A stretch of DNA of 64,000 bases, from the NCBI GenBank assembly GCA_947497295.1, contig CANMFU010000008.1, positions 62,001-126,000 on the forward strand, written 5' to 3'. The position numbers were made by a program, and so were the translations under genes. Shown in pieces: positions 48,681 through 56,739 of the stretch (positions are counted from its first letter, which is position 1; each line of letters opens with the position of its first letter). Below the pieces are notes generated by a model. That model was not told where the DNA came from. It saw only the letters and a list, made by a program, of their open reading frames with translations, and ran no database searches. This DNA is from an uncultured Roseovarius sp. GTDB lineage: Bacteria > Pseudomonadota > Alphaproteobacteria > Rhodobacterales > Rhodobacteraceae.

Positions 48681-49603
48681 GCGCTGCGCGTACCGAACAG
48701 GCCCTGCGGGCGGAACACCAACACGAGCGCCACCAGCAGCGTCGCCAGAATCTTGGCCAGCGTGGGCGAGAAAAAGACCGAGATGATGCCGTCGCTCAGA
48801 CCGATCAGAATGGCGGCAACGACCGTGCCCGGCAGGCTGCCAAGCCCGCCAATGATCACCACCGTGAACGCCAGAAGCAACGGATCTGCGCCCATCAGGT
48901 AATGCGCCTGGCTGATCGGCACGATCAGCACCGCGGCCAGCGCCGCCAGCGCCGCACCGATACCAAACACCATCGCGTAGACCCGCTCGACCGGGATACC
49001 AAAGGCCAGCGCCATGTCGCGATCCGCCTGCACCGCCCGCATCACCAGACCGATGCGTGTGCGCGCCATCATCGCCCAGACGCCCAGAAGGACGACCACT
49101 CCAGCGCCGATCACTGCCAGCTTGTAACTGGTCGTGCTCAGCCCCCACGGCCAATAGAGCGCCAACGCGCCATCCTTAACTTCGAACCATGGCAGGGCCA
49201 GCCGCGTGTTGAACGGCGGCTCGACAGGCCGTGCGTCGGGGCCGTAGCCCATCAGCGTCAGTTGCTGGATAATATAAAGCAGACCAATCGTAGCGACGAT
49301 TGTCCGCTCGGGGTCATAGTCCAGCCGCTTGAGGATCGTCATGTCGGCGGCCACCGCAATGGCCCCCACGATCAGCGGCGCCATCACCAGCCCCACGGCA
49401 AAGCCGATGGCGGGCGGCCCGCCTACCATTTGCGTGACGTACCACGCCAGCACGGCGCCCAGCATGAAAAATTCGCCGTGAGCGATGTTGACCACCCTCA
49501 TGACGCCAAACACCAGCGATAATCCGACCGCCGTCAGCGCCAGAACCGACGCCATCACCGCGCCTTCCAGCGTTGCCAGCAGCAGGTAAGGACCCAGTTC
49601 CAC
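48677..49603 (-). CDS. Branched-chain-type ABC transporter permease, LivH-like
   Basis: The 308-residue membrane permease has the LivH motifs LSLVFGVMRVVNIAHGEFFMLGA and AILIGLSDG near the end. The start is a GTG located 5 bp behind the HAD gene stop, so translation is likely coupled to it. Together with LivM it forms the membrane channel. Confidence 0.92.
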   Translation of the reverse strand: MELGPYLLLATLEGAVMASVLALTAVGLSLVFGVMRVVNIAHGEFFMLGAVLAWYVTQMVGGPPAIGFAVGLVMAPLIVGAIAVAADMTILKRLDYDPERTIVATIGLLYIIQQLTLMGYGPDARPVEPPFNTRLALPWFEVKDGALALYWPWGLSTTSYKLAVIGAGVVVLLGVWAMMARTRIGLVMRAVQADRDMALAFGIPVERVYAMVFGIGAALAALAAVLIVPISQAHYLMGADPLLLAFTVVIIGGLGSLPGTVVAAILIGLSDGIISVFFSPTLAKILATLLVALVLVFRPQGLFGTRSA

Positions 49604-49608
49604 CCGGC

Positions 49609-50331
49609 TCAGTCCGCCTGCGCCAGTTCATCGCGATGCGCGGCAACCAGATCGGCCATCGAATGCACCATCATGTCATAGCTGGGCATATCGGACGGCT
49701 CCATCGTAGCGCCAAAGCCGTCCTGGTCATGGCGCCGGTAGATCCAGCAATTGTCGAGCCCACGCTGAGTGGCAGGAGCATGATCGTGAAACATGCTTTC
49801 GGCGACATGCAGGATATCGCCCGGCGCCAGCCCCAGCCGTGCGGTCTGTACCAGCATGTAATCAAAATTACGCGAATCGGGTTTGTAGCTGCCGATATCC
49901 TCGGCGACATAAATAGCGTCAAAAGGTTTGCCCAGCTTGACGTTGCTGAATGCAAAACTGGCATTATCGACGTTCGACAGGACGATCAGCTTGTAATGCT
50001 GTTTCAGATACGCCAGCGCATCGGCACTGTCGGGGAAGGCAGGCCAATGCTCGACCGAACGGCCATAGGTTTGCGCCTCGGCCCATGTTGCGCGCAGGCC
50101 CCATTCCTCAGCCAGGCGCTTGTAAACGGTCGCCAGAACATCGCGGTAGTTCTTGGCGGGCGTCAGGCGCTGGCAAGTGCTTTCGTGATAGGCGTGCGCC
50201 TCAAGGATGGCATCACAGCCAAGATTCAGGTGATCTGTCAGCGGCGCCAGCCCCTCGAGCATCCCGCTTTCCCAGTCGATCAACGTCCCGTACACGTCAA
50301 AGCTCAACGCCTTGTAATCACTCAGCTTCAT
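49609..50331 (-). CDS. HAD-superfamily hydrolase annotated as type II haloacid dehalogenase
   Basis: The 240-residue protein has the HAD nucleophile motif SFDVYGTLIDW (Asp12), motif II LSNVDN (Ser119-Asn120), motif III lysine in SYKPD (Lys150) and the terminal acid in SMFHDH (Asp183), aligned with L-2-haloacid dehalogenases. The arginine that captures the halide and the Ser/Asn pair before the last aspartate are not visible, so true dehalogenation is doubtful and a phosphatase-like activity is possible. AAGGAG precedes the ATG. It lies between the binding protein and the permeases of one operon, which links it to the transported compound. Confidence 0.82.
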   Translation of the reverse strand: MKLSDYKALSFDVYGTLIDWESGMLEGLAPLTDHLNLGCDAILEAHAYHESTCQRLTPAKNYRDVLATVYKRLAEEWGLRATWAEAQTYGRSVEHWPAFPDSADALAYLKQHYKLIVLSNVDNASFAFSNVKLGKPFDAIYVAEDIGSYKPDSRNFDYMLVQTARLGLAPGDILHVAESMFHDHAPATQRGLDNCWIYRRHDQDGFGATMEPSDMPSYDMMVHSMADLVAAHRDELAQAD

Positions 50332-50431
50332 AGTGAAACTCCTTACAGCGAGACGACACACCCTGATTTTCGCGGTCCGCGATACACGGGTTACAGGCCT
50401 CATACCCCCCTTAGGTCCGCACCCAAGCGGC

Positions 50432-51700
50432 CTATAGCGGCTGCTGAGTATAGTCCACCTTGTCCGGATAGAGCGATTCGTCGATGGATGTTGTATGAAC
50501 CCGCACCAGTCGCCCATTTTCCACGCGGCTGATATACTGCTGCCCAAACACCTGATGCGTGCGTCCATTAAATCGCATCGGCCCCTGTGGATAGGCACGG
50601 CTGTGAGGCATCTCGCCCAGACCCTCGACCGCCTCGATTAGCGCGGCACGGTCCTGCGGGCCGCGATATCCCGCCGCCTCCATACCCGCCTTGATCGCGT
50701 GCATCGTGACCCAGCAGCCGAACATATGCCCGTAGGTGGACACATCTTTCGGATCTTCAACAGCCGCGCCGTGGGCATTCACACCTACCGCAGCACGGTA
50801 AAACGCCTCGTCCTCGGTCTCATCGGGCTGCGCATCACGGCACATGCCTTCCCAAAAATGCGATCCTTCCAGAAACTCCAGACCGGGGCTGGCGATGTCC
50901 ACAGCCTCCAGCGAATCGATAAAACCAAACAATGCCGGCGCCGACGGTCCAAAAAACTCGCCCAGTTCCTTGACGAAGGTCAGTACGGACGGTCCAACCA
51001 TCACATGATACAGAACCTCTGTCTCGCGCGGGATCTTGGGAAAATAGCGGGTAAAGGACGTCTCGTTCGGCGGAATCGCGATATGCGCCAGCACTTCGCC
51101 GCCCTGCGCTTCAATCGCTTCGGTAAAGAAGTCGCGGTGGTTATGCCCGAACGCAAAGTCGGCAAATATCATCGTCACCTTCTTGCCAAGGTTCTCCGCG
51201 ACAAACGGCGCCATTGCCAGAACCTGGCTTTTCACATCCGTGATACCGGGCTGCAACGTGTACCGGTTCAGCATCCCGCTGGCCACATGGTGCCCCTCAG
51301 ACACAACAAAATACGGCAGCTTCAACTCGCCCGCCCGCGGCGCCGAGCCGATTACTACATGGGAGAACAGCGTGCCATATGCCACATCACAGCCATGCTG
51401 GTTGGCAAACTTCTCGACGACCTCAGCGCCGCGCTTGGGATTGGTGCCATCATCTTCGGCTACCATTTCTACCATGCGGCCATTGATGCCACCGCCTTCA
51501 TTAATCAATTTGACGGCTGCGTCCGTGGTTCGGTCATACCACCGTCCATAGGCGGCGCCGATGCCGGTGCGATGCACCTGAAATCCAATTTTGATCGGCG
51601 CCGCCGTCTGGGCATATGTATAGCGGGCCCACAGCGGCAGCGCCGCCGCGCCCCCGGCCAAAGTTGTTAGCGCCCCGCGCCGTGTCAAACCCTTGGTCAT
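50432..51700 (-). CDS. ABC transporter substrate-binding protein with Tat signal
   Basis: This 422-residue periplasmic-binding protein is of the branched-chain amino acid/amide class (Peripla_BP). It has a twin-arginine signal (TRRGALTTLAGGAAALPLWA), then IKIGFQVHRTGIGAAYGRW and INEGGGINGRMVEMVAEDDG, typical of the first lobe. A Tat signal suggests export in folded form. The ligand is unknown. It is the first gene of the minus-strand operon that continues with the HAD protein, two permeases and two ATPases. Confidence 0.9.
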   Translation of the reverse strand: MTKGLTRRGALTTLAGGAAALPLWARYTYAQTAAPIKIGFQVHRTGIGAAYGRWYDRTTDAAVKLINEGGGINGRMVEMVAEDDGTNPKRGAEVVEKFANQHGCDVAYGTLFSHVVIGSAPRAGELKLPYFVVSEGHHVASGMLNRYTLQPGITDVKSQVLAMAPFVAENLGKKVTMIFADFAFGHNHRDFFTEAIEAQGGEVLAHIAIPPNETSFTRYFPKIPRETEVLYHVMVGPSVLTFVKELGEFFGPSAPALFGFIDSLEAVDIASPGLEFLEGSHFWEGMCRDAQPDETEDEAFYRAAVGVNAHGAAVEDPKDVSTYGHMFGCWVTMHAIKAGMEAAGYRGPQDRAALIEAVEGLGEMPHSRAYPQGPMRFNGRTHQVFGQQYISRVENGRLVRVHTTSIDESLYPDKVDYTQQPL

Positions 51701-51761
51701 CGAAACGCCCTCCTGATCGATCAGCCGCGATCCTGCGAAGCGGCCCGCCTCTTGTCCAGTT

Positions 51762-51787
51762 CTTTACACCAAACGCGACACTTTACA
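51762..51787 (-). promoter_or_regulatory. Direct repeats upstream of the ABC transporter operon
   Basis: CTTTACA occurs at 51762-51768 and again at 51781-51787 (TGTAAAG on the coding strand), 19 bp apart and so on the same face of the helix. The position, 62-87 bp upstream of the binding-protein start, fits an activator or repressor site. No regulator gene is adjacent. Confidence 0.35.
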
Positions 51788-51827
51788 GCACCCCGAACTT
51801 GATAATTCTGGCGCGCTCCATGGTTTT

Positions 51828-51841
51828 TTCTTGGTTAAAAT
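51828..51841 (+). repeat. Copy 1 of a dispersed 14-bp intergenic motif
   Basis: TTCTTGGTTAAAAT, preceded by a run of T. The same motif, TTCTTG(G/C)TT(A/G)AAAT, recurs at 62449-62462 and 63858-63871, always between genes. Confidence 0.5.
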
Positions 51842-51879
51842 ACCCAAACTCTGCCGCTGGTCTCAGGCGCTGCGACCGC

Positions 51880-52617
51880 TTACTTGGCGAAAACGCGATT
51901 ATATAGCCAATCTGGCCACACCCGGCTGAACCGAAACAGGTAACTGAACAGGCGCGGAAAATGCCGCACAGTCGCGCCCTCGTCGCACATCATCTCAAAA
52001 ATTTCCTGCGCCGCCTCCTCTGCCGTCATCAAGAACGGCATACTGAAATCGTTCTTTTCAGTCAGCCGCGTCTTGATGAAACCGGGATTGGCGATCTGCA
52101 CACGTACGCCGGTACCATAGAAATCGCATTGCAGGCTTTCGCCCAGCGCCATCACGCCGGCTTTGCTGGCGGCATAGCCGATGGCCCCCGGCAGCCCCCG
52201 GAACCCCGACAGCGATCCTGTCAACACGATATGCCCCGCATCACGCGCCGCCATCTGCTGGACAACCGCACCGACGGATCGCATCGCGCCGACAAAGTTA
52301 ATGTCGCCCATCGCCTCGGCCTGCTCGGCGTCCCAGTTCTGCGCCGTCATCGGCCAATAGACGCCGGCGGTGTAGACCATGCCGTCAATCTGCCCCACCT
52401 CCTCCGCCGCCCGGCGGACACTTTCCAGATCGGCGACATCGACGGTGACCACATGCGCGCGCCCCGGCAGGCTGTCTGCCACCTCCTGCAGCTTTCCTTC
52501 ACTACGCGACGAAAGAATCACCTCGGCGCCCACCGCGCTCAGCTTGCGCGCCAGCGCCTCACCCAGACCGTCACTGGCCCCGATCATCCAGTAGCGTTTT
52601 CCGATCCAGTCGATCAT
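51880..52617 (-). CDS. Short-chain dehydrogenase/reductase
   Basis: The 245-residue SDR has the cofactor motif MIGASDGLGEALAR, the structural motif YTAGVYWPM, and the catalytic Ser and YxxxK in TGSLSGFRGLPGAIGYAASKAG. A C-terminal aromatic extension (FSYLFRFSRVWPDWLYN) suggests membrane association. It is the last gene of the operon divergent from rpoE-chrR. Homologues are found in the sigma-E regulon cluster of Rhodobacter sphaeroides; the substrate is unknown. Confidence 0.88.
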   Translation of the reverse strand: MIDWIGKRYWMIGASDGLGEALARKLSAVGAEVILSSRSEGKLQEVADSLPGRAHVVTVDVADLESVRRAAEEVGQIDGMVYTAGVYWPMTAQNWDAEQAEAMGDINFVGAMRSVGAVVQQMAARDAGHIVLTGSLSGFRGLPGAIGYAASKAGVMALGESLQCDFYGTGVRVQIANPGFIKTRLTEKNDFSMPFLMTAEEAAQEIFEMMCDEGATVRHFPRLFSYLFRFSRVWPDWLYNRVFAK

Positions 52618-52632
52618 GCAGCGTCCTTTCTT

Positions 52633-53889
52633 TTAAGCTTGGTCTCGTGCAGGCAAAACCGGCGCCGCCTGCAAAGGTTCCGGCTCTTCGGGCAGGCGCG
52701 TCCGTACCAGCAGCGCAATCGCGACCAGTTTCAGCACACACGGCAACGCGCAGTAAAGCAATGTCAGCAGGGTCAGCGCTGCCGCGTCATTATCCCCGCC
52801 AGCGACGAACCCTCCGGCCTCCAGCGTCGGCAACAGTGCCACAGCCGCCAACGCCAGCGTCAGTTTCGACACAAACGACCACAATCCAAACCCCTCGGAC
52901 GCCCCCGGCGCGATCTGAGCCATACGCCGGGCGAATATCGCCGGCAGCAGCGTCATATCCGCGCCCACCGCTGCCCCTGACAGCGCACAGACGGCGGCAA
53001 AGGCCCACACGTCGCCCGTCCCCAGCAGCGCCGCCCAGCCAAAGGCGGCAATCGCCAGAACCATGGCCGACAGCAGGACAGGCTGTGCGCCCCAACGCTC
53101 GGCTGCGCGGCTCCAGACCGGTGCGGCCAACGCCGCCGACAGAAAAAACAGCAGCAACAGCGGCCCCTGCCACGTCGGCGCGCCAAGACGGCTTTCTACG
53201 AAAAACAGAAACAAGGTTGAGCTGACGGCGACCGGCGCTGCATTGACCAGGGCGATCAGCAACAGACGGCGTGATGTTGCATCGCGCAGCACCGGGCCAA
53301 ACCCCTCAGGCGGTATCGCAGTGCCGCTCCATTGTCTCCGCATCGCCCACAGCGCGACAGCGCCCAGCGCCGCAAATCCCACCGCAAAGGGGGTAAACCC
53401 GCCCAGAACTATCGGCGCGACCGATGCCGCGCAGATGCCCAGCAACGCGCCTGTTTCGCGCCAGCGCGCCAGCCTCAGATGTCCGCCCGAGGCCAGCGAT
53501 CCAGCAGAACCGACCCCTTGGGAATAAAAACAGATTGTCAGATAGCTGAAGCCGGAAAACACGACGGTCAGCATCAACGCGAACCACCAGATCGGCGCAA
53601 TCGGTGGGCTTGCGGCAAACAGCCCCAGCATCGCGGCCGCCATCGCCGCACCAGCAATCAACACAGTCGTACCGCGATAGGCCCGCGTGTGCGCAGCAAA
53701 GCGGCCCAACAGGGGGTCTTGCACCACGTCGACCAGACGCAAGCCGAACAAAACGGTGCCTAACAGTGTCAGCGACACGCCATATTCATCAACATAAAAT
53801 TTAGGTGCGTGAATGTAGATCGGCAGCCCTGCCGCCGCCAGATATGCCGCAAAAAGAGAATAGGCAGGCAACCGCGGCGCAGCGCTCAC
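52633..53889 (-). CDS. MFS transporter, sugar/cation symporter-like
   Basis: The 418-residue protein has about twelve helices of the GPH/MelB-like major facilitator type, with YVDEYGVSLTLLGTVLFGLR and LVDVVQDPLLGRFAAHTR in the first loop region. It may move a lipid or small polar compound; the substrate is unknown. The GTG start overlaps the DUF1365 stop (GTGA), and upstream frame is DUF1365 shadow. A homologue sits at the same position in the R. sphaeroides sigma-E locus. Confidence 0.86.
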   Translation of the reverse strand: MSAAPRLPAYSLFAAYLAAAGLPIYIHAPKFYVDEYGVSLTLLGTVLFGLRLVDVVQDPLLGRFAAHTRAYRGTTVLIAGAAMAAAMLGLFAASPPIAPIWWFALMLTVVFSGFSYLTICFYSQGVGSAGSLASGGHLRLARWRETGALLGICAASVAPIVLGGFTPFAVGFAALGAVALWAMRRQWSGTAIPPEGFGPVLRDATSRRLLLIALVNAAPVAVSSTLFLFFVESRLGAPTWQGPLLLLFFLSAALAAPVWSRAAERWGAQPVLLSAMVLAIAAFGWAALLGTGDVWAFAAVCALSGAAVGADMTLLPAIFARRMAQIAPGASEGFGLWSFVSKLTLALAAVALLPTLEAGGFVAGGDNDAAALTLLTLLYCALPCVLKLVAIALLVRTRLPEEPEPLQAAPVLPARDQA

Positions 53890-54644
53890 CGCGACACCTC
53901 TTGCTCCGGCGGCTCGGGACGGGAGCGATATCTGGCGCCCTTCCACCACAATTTCAGCGCCTGCCAGTGGATCAGCGCCAGCACCCGGCGCGAGCCGAAG
54001 GGCCGACGCAACATCGCACGCAGCAGGCCGCGATTGCTGAGCGCGCGGCGCGGACCGACAAGGGTCGCGGTCAGCCCGCCATCGCCGCCGGTCATGTCGA
54101 TCCAGATCCCGATCCGGTCATCGCGGATGTCAAAGCGAAACTCATACACGCCATCGACTTGTTGAAAGGGCGAGACATGAAACATCTTGGCGGCAGTCAA
54201 GCGGTCGCTGGCCCCGATCACCGATCCGTCGGCCTTGTGGCACAGATAACTGTGCCGATCGCCGAACGTATTGCTGACCTCGGCAATAACCTGCCGCAAA
54301 CCGCCCTCGGAATCGCGGCACAGCCAGAACGATACCGGGTTGAACACGTGGCCCAGAACGCGCGGCTGGGCGAGCAGCTCGATCCGGTCCGGCTGAGCCA
54401 GTTGGTATTCTTCCAGCACCTGCCGCACCCATGGTGCGCCAATCCCGTGCTTGGGAGCGCCGCCATGATCGCTGTCGTGCAGGCTGGCCAGCCCGGCACC
54501 GTTGCGCGCAAACAGACGCGGCGCGGCAGGTGCCGGATCTTCGGCATCCAGCAGCACATAGTCGATGGAATAACGGAAAGCATTGCGCACCGCCCCCTTG
54601 CGACCGTGCCAGGTGTGGCCAGCGATATGATCGATCCGGCTCAT
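53886..54644 (-). CDS. DUF1365 protein
   Basis: The 252-residue cytoplasmic protein has the DUF1365 pattern: AGHTWHGRKGAVRNAFRYSID, RIELLAQPRVLGHVFNPVSF and KMFHVSPFQQVDGVYEFRF. The family accompanies FAD-dependent amine-oxidase-like proteins and cyclopropane-fatty-acid synthase-like enzymes in many bacteria; its own chemistry is unknown. The ATG overlaps the FAD protein stop (ATGA), so the two are translationally coupled. Confidence 0.9.
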   Translation of the reverse strand: MSRIDHIAGHTWHGRKGAVRNAFRYSIDYVLLDAEDPAPAAPRLFARNGAGLASLHDSDHGGAPKHGIGAPWVRQVLEEYQLAQPDRIELLAQPRVLGHVFNPVSFWLCRDSEGGLRQVIAEVSNTFGDRHSYLCHKADGSVIGASDRLTAAKMFHVSPFQQVDGVYEFRFDIRDDRIGIWIDMTGGDGGLTATLVGPRRALSNRGLLRAMLRRPFGSRRVLALIHWQALKLWWKGARYRSRPEPPEQEVSR

Positions 54645-55930
54645 GCGGCGGCCAGCGTTCCGCGCGCAGAAATGGCATCGGCGATGTCGACGGCGCTGCC
54701 CAGCCCATCCTCGTGAAAGCCGTTCTTCATCCAAGCCCCGCAGAACCATGTCGCCCTTGCGCCGTTCATCGCGGCAATCTGCCCTTGGGCCGCCAGCGCA
54801 GCGCGATCATACACCGGATGGCGCAAAGTGACACGGTCGTGAATCAGATCCTCGCGTATGCTGCGCGCGGTGTTGAGGGTGACGAAATGCGGGTCGTCCA
54901 TTGGGATCGGCTGCAGCTTGTTCATCCAGTAGGTCAGGTCGATGCGGTTATCGGCCTTGCCTCTCTCTTCGGTATAGTTCCATGACGACCATACCGCGCG
55001 GCGGCGCGGCATCACCGACGGATCGGAATGAAGCACGATGTCGTTGGGCTGATACGCGATTGCGCCCAGCAGACGCGCCTCGTCCGGACTGGGATCAGCC
55101 AGCAGACGCAGCGAATCGTCCGAATGGGTCGCCATGATGACCTCATCAAAGCGCTCCCAATCGCCTTGAGCTTTCACCTCGGCCCCGCCGGGGAAGCGCC
55201 GAACAGCCTGCACCGGGCAGCCGGGGCGCAGTCGCGCGCCGATTTGGCGCAAATGAGCCTCAAGCCGCTGCACATATTGCACCGATCCGCCCTGAACCGT
55301 GTACCATTGATGTTGGCCTGCGTAGCCCAGCAATGCGTGGTTTTCGAAAAATTGCATCATCGTGCGCGCTGGAAAATCCATGATCTTTTCGGTCGGGGTC
55401 GACCAGATCGCGCCGGACAGCGGCAGCAGGTAGTAGTCTCGAAACCACGGGCCGACGCGCAGATGTACCAATAAATCGCCAATGGTCATATCCGCGCCCC
55501 TGGACGCATCCACTGCCTGAGCATTGAAGCGAAATATATCGCGCAGCATCCGCAGATAATTCGGCCGTGCCACATTGCGCCACTGAGCAAAGGCCGCCCC
55601 CGCCCCCGCCAGCCCATATTCCAGCCGCCCGCCATCGATGGATGCGGCAAAGCTCATGTTGCTTGGCACAACCGGCACATTCAGTTGCGCAAAGAGATCG
55701 GCCAGATGCGGATAATTCGCATAGTTGAAAACGATAAAGCCGGTATCGACAGGCTGATCGCCGTTCTTGCCGGCCATGATGGTACGCGCATGTCCGCCCA
55801 ATCGAGGTTCGGCCTCATAAAGGGTGACATCATGGAATTCGGACAGCCTATGCGCCGCTCCCATCCCCGATATGCCCGCACCTATGATGGCGATCTTACG
55901 CCGTGCGGCGGGCTGTAGTTCGAATGGCAT
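54641..55930 (-). CDS. FAD-dependent amine-oxidase-like oxidoreductase
   Basis: The 429-residue flavoprotein has the dinucleotide-binding motif KIAIIGAGISGMGAAHRLSE, the second glycine-rich region YEAEPRLGGHART, and a C-terminal FAD-contacting GAWMKNGFHEDGLGSAVD. The family is called NAD/FAD-binding or amine oxidase but is linked to modified fatty acids rather than amines; a homologue near R. sphaeroides rpoE-chrR is part of the singlet-oxygen response. First gene of a four-gene operon. Confidence 0.9.
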   Translation of the reverse strand: MPFELQPAARRKIAIIGAGISGMGAAHRLSEFHDVTLYEAEPRLGGHARTIMAGKNGDQPVDTGFIVFNYANYPHLADLFAQLNVPVVPSNMSFAASIDGGRLEYGLAGAGAAFAQWRNVARPNYLRMLRDIFRFNAQAVDASRGADMTIGDLLVHLRVGPWFRDYYLLPLSGAIWSTPTEKIMDFPARTMMQFFENHALLGYAGQHQWYTVQGGSVQYVQRLEAHLRQIGARLRPGCPVQAVRRFPGGAEVKAQGDWERFDEVIMATHSDDSLRLLADPSPDEARLLGAIAYQPNDIVLHSDPSVMPRRRAVWSSWNYTEERGKADNRIDLTYWMNKLQPIPMDDPHFVTLNTARSIREDLIHDRVTLRHPVYDRAALAAQGQIAAMNGARATWFCGAWMKNGFHEDGLGSAVDIADAISARGTLAAA

Positions 55931-55965
55931 ATGATCGTGTTTCCGTTTTTCTTGTTTTGTTCAAG

Positions 55966-55995
55966 GATCTACGCGGCAGCCCCTGTTTCGGATGC
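55966..55995 (-). promoter_or_regulatory. Weak candidate sigma-E promoter for the FAD operon
   Basis: On the minus strand GCATCC (55990-55995) and TAGATC (55966-55971) are 18 bp apart, resembling the TGATCC-N18-TA architecture of the opposite promoter. The -35 matches only partly, so this is a weak candidate. Confidence 0.3.
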
Positions 55996-55997
55996 AT

Positions 55998-56027
55998 ATT
56001 ATATTTTGTGCCTTTCATGTGATCCAA
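55998..56027 (-). promoter_or_regulatory. Candidate housekeeping promoter of the FAD oxidase operon
   Basis: On the minus strand TTGGAT (56022-56027) and a perfect TATAAT (55998-56003) are separated by 18 bp. The -35 overlaps the sigma-E -35 element of rpoE on the other strand. Confidence 0.55.
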
Positions 56028-56049
56028 TCGCGCCTGCGTGGCGTAGGGG
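56020..56049 (+). promoter_or_regulatory. Sigma-E (RpoE) autoregulated promoter of rpoE-chrR
   Basis: TGATCC (56020-56025) and TAGGGG (56044-56049) are separated by 18 bp. TGATCC is the -35 hallmark of the Rhodobacter sphaeroides sigma-E regulon, and rpoE is autoregulated there. The -10 fit is looser than the -35. Confidence 0.65.
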
Positions 56050-56149
56050 TTGCATGACTTGCACAATTGACACCTGCCCCAATGACTTGGCATCGTTCAC
56101 CGGCGCGTTTAGAAACGTGTTCGCAGCCGGATGCCGGACGCCCGGCGTC

Positions 56150-56731
56150 ATGTCCATTGAAAAGTCAGGAAGTGTCCAAGTGCCCGCCAACAGGCAAAGC
56201 GATAACAGCCGCTGGACGGTCTGCATCGGGCGCATTCGCGATGATGCAGACGAAGACGCGTTCGCAGAGCTATTCGACCATTTTGCGCCGCGCATCAAGG
56301 GATATCTGATAAAATCCGGCGCCAGCGCGACGCTGGCGGAGGAATGCGCGCAGGACGTGATGGCGACGCTTTGGCAAAAAGCGCATCAGTTCGACCCCTC
56401 GCGCGCAAGCGCCGCCACTTGGATATTTACCATTGCGCGCAACCGGCGGATCGACGCGCTGCGAAAGTCCCGCCGACCGGAGCCAGAAGACATCGACTGG
56501 GGCCCCGAGCCGCCGCCTGATCAGGCAGATGTGCTAGCCCTGGAACAGGCTAGCGAGGATCTCAGCCGCGCAATTTCTTCCCTGCCAGACAAGCAAAAGG
56601 CCTTGATCGAAGCCGCATATTTTCACGATCTCAGCCATTCCGAAATCGCCGATCAGACGGGCCTTCCGCTCGGAACGATCAAATCCCGTATCAGACTGGC
56701 GCTGGACCGTTTGCGCCATGCGATGAATTGA
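56150..56731 (+). CDS. rpoE: ECF sigma factor RpoE (singlet-oxygen stress)
   Basis: The 193-residue group-4 sigma factor has region 2 (AFAELFDHFAPRIKGYLIKSG, then WQKAHQFDPSRASAATWIFTIARNR) and region 4 with LSHSEIADQTGLPLGTIKSRIRLALDRLR. In R. sphaeroides the orthologue directs the response to singlet oxygen and is held by the anti-sigma ChrR encoded next. The ATG at 56150 lacks a strong ribosome binding site; a GTG at 56180 with AGGA upstream would give 183 residues. Confidence 0.93.
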   Translation: MSIEKSGSVQVPANRQSDNSRWTVCIGRIRDDADEDAFAELFDHFAPRIKGYLIKSGASATLAEECAQDVMATLWQKAHQFDPSRASAATWIFTIARNRRIDALRKSRRPEPEDIDWGPEPPPDQADVLALEQASEDLSRAISSLPDKQKALIEAAYFHDLSHSEIADQTGLPLGTIKSRIRLALDRLRHAMN

Positions 56732-56739
56732 AGACAGCC

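Noticed and set aside
48681-49154. N-terminal extension of about 158 residues on the LivM-like permease
   Set aside because: It reads through livH out of frame, and the conserved LivM N terminus begins at 48680 with an ATGA overlap.
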